NCBI GenBank assembly: GCA_036925085.1
Contig: JAUPFP010000039.1
Location: 186,001-250,000 of the forward strand
DNA length: 64,000 bases
Direction of reading: 5' to 3'
DNA from: Brachycybe producta
Taxonomy: Eukaryota > Arthropoda > Diplopoda > Playtdesmida > Andrognathidae
Shown one piece after another: positions 58,758-64,000 of this stretch (position 1 is its first letter; each line of letters opens with the position of its first letter). The position numbers and the translations under genes were made by a program. Below the pieces are notes generated by a model. It did no database searches. It was not told the origin of the DNA and saw nothing but the letters and a program-made list of their open reading frames with translations.

Positions 58758-60935
58758 ATGCCAGGTAGAGGCTCATGGAGAGGAGGCAGAATGATGTCTG
58801 CCTCTTCTAGTGAAGATGAGACGGAGAGTGGAACGGCGGGGACCGCTGAACCCCTCTCTCAATCTACCTGCCAGCTACAAAGGGCGGGCGCCGCCAGTGC
58901 GCCAATAACAAGAAGAGAGTCGCCAAACACAATAGATAGGCGCCGCACCTCCTCCGAACCGGAGAATTTTCACCGGCGTGGGGAGAAGCGCCTAAAAGCA
59001 AGCTTCAAGCGACCTGCCAATGTCGGGCGCGAAGGGAAGCCTGCTGCTCCAAGCAGCATCGTCCCCTTCGACGTCACGACATCAAAACACTACTGGGAGG
59101 AGCGGGAAGACCGCATCGATATTAATACAATGGCATGGGGGGTTAACCAGGCGTTCCGCGATAGCATCGCGCCTGGTCAACCCATTCCGGGTGGAGCTGA
59201 AGCAAGAGGGAAGCGTGGGGGAGGTGGATCTGTGCCCTCCCCCCTCGAAGACCTCCACTTGGAGATGCAGAGGGAGGCTGCCCTTCGCCAGGCAGCCAGA
59301 GATAAAAAGGAAGGGGAGGACAATCTGGCGTACCTCCGTGCGGTTTGCGCCCGCCTTGTCGAGCTGGGCTTACCGTGTACGGCGCAACTCCCGAAGGAGG
59401 AGCTCCTGCGAATCGAGGCCCGACTCCAAGAAGCCGCCCGAGTTACGTCATCGGCCACGTCATCACCTCCATCCTCAAACTCGCCAGCAACCCTGACAAC
59501 TGGCCTCTCCACATCTCCTTCTCCACCCATAACGCCACCAGAGCCTTTCCAACACTGCTCACCGGTGCCGTCAATCACTCCGCCGCCTCCTCCTCATACA
59601 CCATTATCGTCACCACCAACCTCCCGATGTGCCACGCCTCCACGCAGCGAGGCCGCCACACCAACTCCGACTCCAAAGCTACCTTCCATAGTGGTGGTTC
59701 CCCAACCTGTTCGTGTTCAGGTTCCCACTGGGGCTCGCCCCAAGGAGCCTCAACAGTCCTACAGGGGCCACCACTCTCCTCGAGACTCTCTTCAACGGCC
59801 ACAACCACGTCGCTCTTCGCCACGTGGTTCCCATCTTTCGCCCCGACGCCGACCCGACGGAAGAAGTCAGCAGGAACAACGTGGTTCCTCTGGACGCGGC
59901 CCTCCGCCGCGTAATAACTTCGACCCAAGGGTCAGGCAAGACCTACAGGATCACCGAGTCCAACTGGACCGCGACCATCGCTATGAAACTCGGGGCCCTC
60001 CTACTTGGGTCCCGCGTCGCTCTCCTCCTCCGCCACCTCCGGGCCGCCCTTCTGGACAACCTACGCCCACACCTTTGATGCCGCCACCTTCCGCAGAGCG
60101 TGCCGCGTTCTTGAAAAAACAAAAGGCCATCACAAACCTTCTGCAAGACGTCATGCGACAGGGAGGTGACCCCATGGAAGCACTGGGCCATGCACCAGGA
60201 AGTGCCAAGCCACTGGAGGCGCTGAGCAGGAAGTCGGCATCGAAGCGACTACGTCAGCGGGCCCGCGATATGGCCCGGTCCGCCTTGCGCCATGCCAGGC
60301 CTATCACGGGCGCATCAGTTTCTTTGGAACCTGCGGCTCCAACACCAGCCCGACCAGCCGCACCGCCCACTGTACCCCATGCCGGGGCTACTCTGGGGCG
60401 GTTACCGCTGGATCATCCGTTCCGTGCAGCCACCTCCGGCGAGAGGTTGCTCAACAATCGGTGGGTCACTTGGCAGCGCGAAGTGCGCTCTGCCAACACC
60501 CTTTACGTAGGACACTTCTCTTTGGAGGAAGGGTTTCCCCGTCTGGACCTCCCTCCCCGGGAGCGATATGTCGTGGGACTCTCCCGCCTAACAAGTGTCC
60601 TCATCACCATCGTCTTCCCAAGAAGACGGATTGTTGAAACCACCAGTTTCGCCGGAGATGCCATCGATGAAGCCACGGAAGCCCTTTTGGGAGCTTTCGT
60701 CAACTCCGTCTTTAGACTGCCAGCTGGACAGACGTTCCGTACCAGTCGCCACTACATTCCGGAACCGGATCCTCGCTACCGAATCGCCGTCTTATGGGAC
60801 GCCGCTTGGGCTACACTGTACAACAAGCGGTCCTCCCGTAAGATTATCGGGGACCGGGACATCTTCAATATCTTCCACCGGGATCTACCTGACGACCAGG
60901 GACAATGGCTGTCTGCCGCATCCAGCTACCGATGA
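58758..60935 (+). CDS. Retrotransposon ORF2, 725-aa protein of unknown family
   Basis: I do not recognise this protein. It starts MPGRGSWRGGRMM, then an acidic SSEDETESG patch. Residues about 110-235 are charged and probably helical (HLEMQREAALRQAARDKKEG, ELLRIEARLQEAARV). About 235-440 is low-complexity: Pro-rich (SITPPPPPHTPLSSPP) and Arg/Ser-rich (SSPRGSHLSPRRRPDGRSQQ). About 450-540 is a basic helical part (SERAAFLKKQKAITNLLQDV, KSASKRLRQRARDMARSALR). From about 550 to 725 the composition becomes that of a folded domain (HPFRAATSGERLLNNRWVTW, PRERYVVGLSRLTSVLITIV, DPRYRIAVLWDAAWATLYNK). There are no RT, RNase H or integrase motifs, no signal peptide and no transmembrane segment, so it is not an envelope protein. 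It could be an RNA-binding or second structural protein, or captured host sequence. Confidence 0.75.
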   Translation: MPGRGSWRGGRMMSASSSEDETESGTAGTAEPLSQSTCQLQRAGAASAPITRRESPNTIDRRRTSSEPENFHRRGEKRLKASFKRPANVGREGKPAAPSSIVPFDVTTSKHYWEEREDRIDINTMAWGVNQAFRDSIAPGQPIPGGAEARGKRGGGGSVPSPLEDLHLEMQREAALRQAARDKKEGEDNLAYLRAVCARLVELGLPCTAQLPKEELLRIEARLQEAARVTSSATSSPPSSNSPATLTTGLSTSPSPPITPPEPFQHCSPVPSITPPPPPHTPLSSPPTSRCATPPRSEAATPTPTPKLPSIVVVPQPVRVQVPTGARPKEPQQSYRGHHSPRDSLQRPQPRRSSPRGSHLSPRRRPDGRSQQEQRGSSGRGPPPRNNFDPRVRQDLQDHRVQLDRDHRYETRGPPTWVPRRSPPPPPPGRPSGQPTPTPLMPPPSAERAAFLKKQKAITNLLQDVMRQGGDPMEALGHAPGSAKPLEALSRKSASKRLRQRARDMARSALRHARPITGASVSLEPAAPTPARPAAPPTVPHAGATLGRLPLDHPFRAATSGERLLNNRWVTWQREVRSANTLYVGHFSLEEGFPRLDLPPRERYVVGLSRLTSVLITIVFPRRRIVETTSFAGDAIDEATEALLGAFVNSVFRLPAGQTFRTSRHYIPEPDPRYRIAVLWDAAWATLYNKRSSRKIIGDRDIFNIFHRDLPDDQGQWLSAASSYR

Positions 60936-61337
60936 GGCCAGGTCCGGCGGGATTACCCCCCCGTACGGTTCATGGACCCAGGATCCTCCCCACCCTCCGC
61001 AGCAGGGATAGCTGCGCGCCACATGTACTCATGTGGTTGCCACCCATCCGGGTGGCATTATCGAAAAATTTATAAAAAATAAAATACGTTGCAACTGTTC
61101 TTTTCTTTTTAGATTTCAATAGCGGCTCGCCACTCAGCGAGCATTAATTATCTTTGTTTTATGTTTTCAGCCTTTTCCAATTTTTAAGGGCGCTGACACT
61201 TCGGTGCCAGTGCCTTTCCATAACCACCTCTGTACACGGTAAGTCCTCAGCCACCCATGTCTCCCCGCTGCGTAACTTGAAAACCTTCCACCCTTGGCTG
61301 GAGTACGAGGACGTACTCCAAGCAAAGTTGGAGGGTA
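60936..61337 (+). other. 3' untranslated region of the retrotransposon
   Basis: Contains an AT-rich patch with AATAAAATACG near 61078, a pyrimidine tract ending TTTTTAG near 61112 and a consensus donor GGTAAGTCC near 61239. The sequence before the 3' LTR, AAAGTTGGAGGGTA, holds only a short purine run, so the polypurine tract is weak. Confidence 0.5.
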
Positions 61338-62023
61338 TGTAACACCCTGTAAATCGTGATCCCGCCAAAACCATAGCCTGGGGGGTAAACAACTCTCAAC
61401 CGTCCCTCCCTCCTCTCTGACTCACCTTTCTGACTCATGCCCAAGTGGCGGATTGATACGTAAAGGACCATGGTCACTTGGACCTGGTTACACCTCGCAG
61501 GTGTACACAGGTCCAAGGTATAAAAGGACCATGTTCCTCTTTGTTCCTCAGTTCTTTCCTTTGCCTGTTTTTGCGATACATTCCAAATCATGGGCCTGAG
61601 GATTTCCAGTTAGTATATTACTATTCACCCTTGTATCTGTACTTCTTACAAGGAATGAATAAAAGTGTTGTAACAAGAAGTAGCGTTGTCTCTATGTTTA
61701 TGTAAATAACTTCTCTTCAGAGGCCGGAGGTTTCATAGGGCAGGAGCTATACGATTCTCAGCAGCTACAACATCTTCTCTAGTCGGAATACCGATGGAGA
61801 AGATGTATATCAGCATCAACCGGAAGAGAGAGAGATGGCCGCCACTCTCCTGCATTGATTTCACCCCCATGCAGAAGAGTGACTACAATCTATCTCCATC
61901 CAGCTCTCTCTACAGCTCGGATCTTCTCTGTGCAGGTGCCATACTGCTCAGAGAAGAAACGAAAAGTAGAAAATGTCATCTAAAGGTTGGTAATAAAATA
62001 TTGGTTGATGTCAAAAGCTCACA
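61338..62023 (+). repeat. 3' LTR (686 bp)
   Basis: Same length and, as far as I can read, same sequence as the 5' LTR, from TGTAACACCC to AGCTCACA. It is followed by CTCT (62024-62027), the right target duplication. Confidence 0.92.
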
Positions 62024-62027
62024 CTCT

Positions 62028-62480
62028 CAAACATTCACATTTCTACTCTCTAAGTTTCTCTTTCTAGAATCTAGAAAGATCGTAAAAAACCATCGTTTTC
62101 TATAATAATAAAAAAAATATATGACAAGATAAGAAAAAAAAAAAAACCAAAAAAAGAGAAAGAGAGAAACACACTGAACCAACAAGGAGCAGCCGCCATC
62201 TAGGGGCAGTCACATGTGATGGTTTGTAGCCAATAAGAGAGGAAACAGTATTTTGTGTTATTTTCTCTCTATAATATTTATCCTTGTTATAATACATAGG
62301 AGTAAAAAGAGTGTGGAGGGAAGAGAACCAGAAAAGGATGAAAATTGGGTTGTTGTTGTTGATGTTCAAGTAGAAGAAGAAGGATTTTTTTTAAAAAAAA
62401 TATATTTTGAGAGATTTTTTTTTACAGAAAAAAAAAATGTGGACCAGTGAAAACATAACACCAAAAATCTAATATATATT
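62028..62480 (+). promoter_or_regulatory. Possible promoter: CCAAT box and TATA-like box
   Basis: GTAGCCAATAAGAGAGG near 62227 and CTATAATATTT near 62270 are spaced like a CCAAT/TATA pair. A donor-like CTGCAG|GTATGT lies at about 63243. Together they could mark a non-coding first exon on the plus strand. No coding evidence supports it. Confidence 0.25.
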
Positions 62481-63558
62481 TATATATACAAATATATATG
62501 CAATATGAGAGGAGAAGAATAAGGAGGGGGAAGGTGGACACCCAACAACAAAAAAAGTGTTTCAAAAGGGGAGAAGAGAAGCAGGGATAAGGGGATAAAG
62601 GGAACAAGGATAAAAGATGATGATGATGATGATGGAACAGAAAGGAAAAACAGGATAAAAATCAATGACGATGATGATGATGATGATGATGAATACAAGG
62701 TGGTAAATGAAAATACAAAAACACACAAAAGGAAAACCTGTGTGTTGTATTTCAGTGTGAACCACAGTGTAAAACTAAACTCCTAATTTTTCCTCTTGTG
62801 TTTTGTGTGTTTTTTTTTCTTTCTATGATTATTTTCTGTGTTTGTGCAAATTTCAAAGATGCAAAAAAAAAAAAAAAAATTCTCCATCATTTTTTCTTTC
62901 TTTCTAAGATGACCAAAATGAAGACAAGAAGGTGAAAAATATAAATCACACCTTTTCAAACATAAAATTCTGTTCGCGGAAATGTGAAAAATAACATAAG
63001 TGTATCCAAATAAGACCATGAAAAAATGTGTTGTTACCACCAAAAAAAAAAACATGGAAGAAGAAGAAAAACATCACTACCCCTTAAAAAAAGGAGTTAT
63101 TTTTCTAGTCTAGAAGCATTTTTTTTCTCTTCTAGATTTTTTTTTCTTCTCTTGTTCTCTTCTAAAAGGTTTTGTCTTATTTAAAAGGTAAATATGTATA
63201 TTATATACAAAATGGAGAAATGTTCAAGGTGAAAAACTGCAGGTATGTATCAGTTTTTTTGGGGGTCTATTTCACAATCTCTCTCTCTTTTATCCTATTA
63301 TGTAACCAGTAAATTGATATTACATTGTATTTATAAAGGGAAAGAAAGAGATAGTGAAAAAAAAAAAGATATGGAGGCCATCATTATCAAACACCAACGC
63401 CACCCAATTTTGATCATATTATACAATTGCTAATATTAGCTTCTTTGTATTATACTGTGATGTGATGACCAATGTCCATTCTTTTTTTTAAGTGTGTTTG
63501 TATCTATTAGAAATAATTTCTAAAATGTAATTTGAAAGCAATGTTTTCCTAACGGTTT

Positions 63559-63591
<33 letters not shown>

Positions 63592-64000
63592 CGGAAACCT
63601 TGAGTTCCGTTAAGCAAAAGTAAAGATTCCGCCAGAAAATTTAAAATTAATAAATTTTAAGAATACATAGGCCTTACCTATTATTTTTTTTATCCATATC
63701 TAATTTTTCTAGTATTTTTTTTCTAGTTTCTTATAAGGTATTATTACAAAAATACTATTGGAGTTTCCGTAATGTTTTATAAAAATTATAAAATGGTTCC
63801 ATGGCCCAAATTAAATTAGGAAAAACTGATTTCGAGTGACCTAACCTCTAAACCTTTTAATCTTTCCTTTTCATATCCAGAATGATGCTTTTCACATTTT
63901 CAAAATCAAGAGTGAAATGAAAAATAAATCACCATTTTCTTTGTACAAAAACACACACATCAGAAAGATGAATAAAACAAAATTAGGGTCATATTCTTAA
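62481..64000. repeat. Low-complexity DNA with GAT and CT microsatellites
   Basis: (GAT)n tracts occur at 62616-62634 and 62667-62692, a poly-A run at 62862-62878 and a long (CT)n tract at 63563-63590. No gene is recognised up to the window end. Confidence 0.55.

Larger units (their letters stand above)
51781..62023 (+). mobile_element. Complete non-autonomous LTR retrotransposon with Gag-protease and a novel ORF2
   Basis: 10,243 bp bounded by two LTRs of 686 bp that read as identical, and by a CTCT duplication. Order: 5' LTR, tRNA-Ala-type primer-binding site, 2.4-kb leader with a 60-bp tandem array, Gag-protease ORF, 1.5-kb structured spacer, ORF2, short 3' region, 3' LTR. No reverse transcriptase, RNase H, integrase or chromodomain is visible in any frame. 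Gag with a CCHC knuckle and DTG protease in one frame suits the Ty3/gypsy group broadly. Identical LTRs and intact ORFs mean a recent insertion, so enzymes must come in trans. It is visibly GC-richer than its surroundings. Confidence 0.9.

Noticed and set aside
59345..59914. 189-codon open frame overlapping ORF2 on the same strand, plus several long frames on the other strand
   Set aside because: They fall in the GC-rich, Pro/Ser/Arg-rich part of ORF2, where stop codons are rare in all frames. Composition and lack of independent start context favour shadows.
58758..60935. ORF2 as an envelope glycoprotein
   Set aside because: No signal peptide, no hydrophobic membrane span, and very Pro/Arg-rich composition.

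Overview
This is a strongly AT-rich, repeat-crowded piece of an animal nuclear genome. The host gene that can be read with confidence is the 3' half of mind bomb 1 (MIB1, a Notch-pathway E3 ubiquitin ligase). It lies on the minus strand as nine spliced exons between 26187 and 21908, with GT-AG introns. The exon/intron structure, short introns and wide variety of MITEs (small non-autonomous DNA transposons) suggest a metazoan, probably an invertebrate or basal chordate. The sequence alone does not fix the phylum.

Layout. 1-21.3 kb is intergenic or intronic sequence packed with fold-back elements, three Helitron-derived copies or parts, Harbinger-type MITEs, hAT-like MITEs and minisatellites. 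21.3-26.8 kb carries MIB1 and the transposons in its introns. 26.8-51.78 kb has no recognisable gene and holds more fold-back elements, a 29-bp minisatellite, several large palindromes, a tRNA-derived SINE-like piece and promoter-like patches. 51,781-62,023 is a complete 10.2-kb LTR retrotransposon whose two 686-bp LTRs look identical. 62.0-64 kb is low-complexity DNA with a possible promoter and first exon.

The most interesting object is the LTR element. It has TGT...ACA LTRs, a 4-bp target duplication, a primer-binding site that fits tRNA-Ala, and a 793-aa Gag-aspartic protease ORF with a CCHC zinc knuckle and a DTG protease. Where pol should be, there is a 1.5-kb structured spacer and then a 725-aa ORF of unknown family. 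No reverse transcriptase, RNase H or integrase was found. It therefore looks like a recently mobilised non-autonomous element that keeps Gag and protease, carries a novel second protein and must borrow polymerase and integrase in trans. Its untranslated parts hold a 60-bp tandem array, many CACGTG hexamers, several perfect hairpins, and a long palindrome abutting the TATA box in U3.

The MITE families show clear nested insertions: a Helitron inside another MITE inside a MIB1 intron, a Mutator-like fold-back inside a second fold-back family, and a Harbinger MITE inside a third. These let the families be ordered in time and their insertion sites be defined from this window alone.
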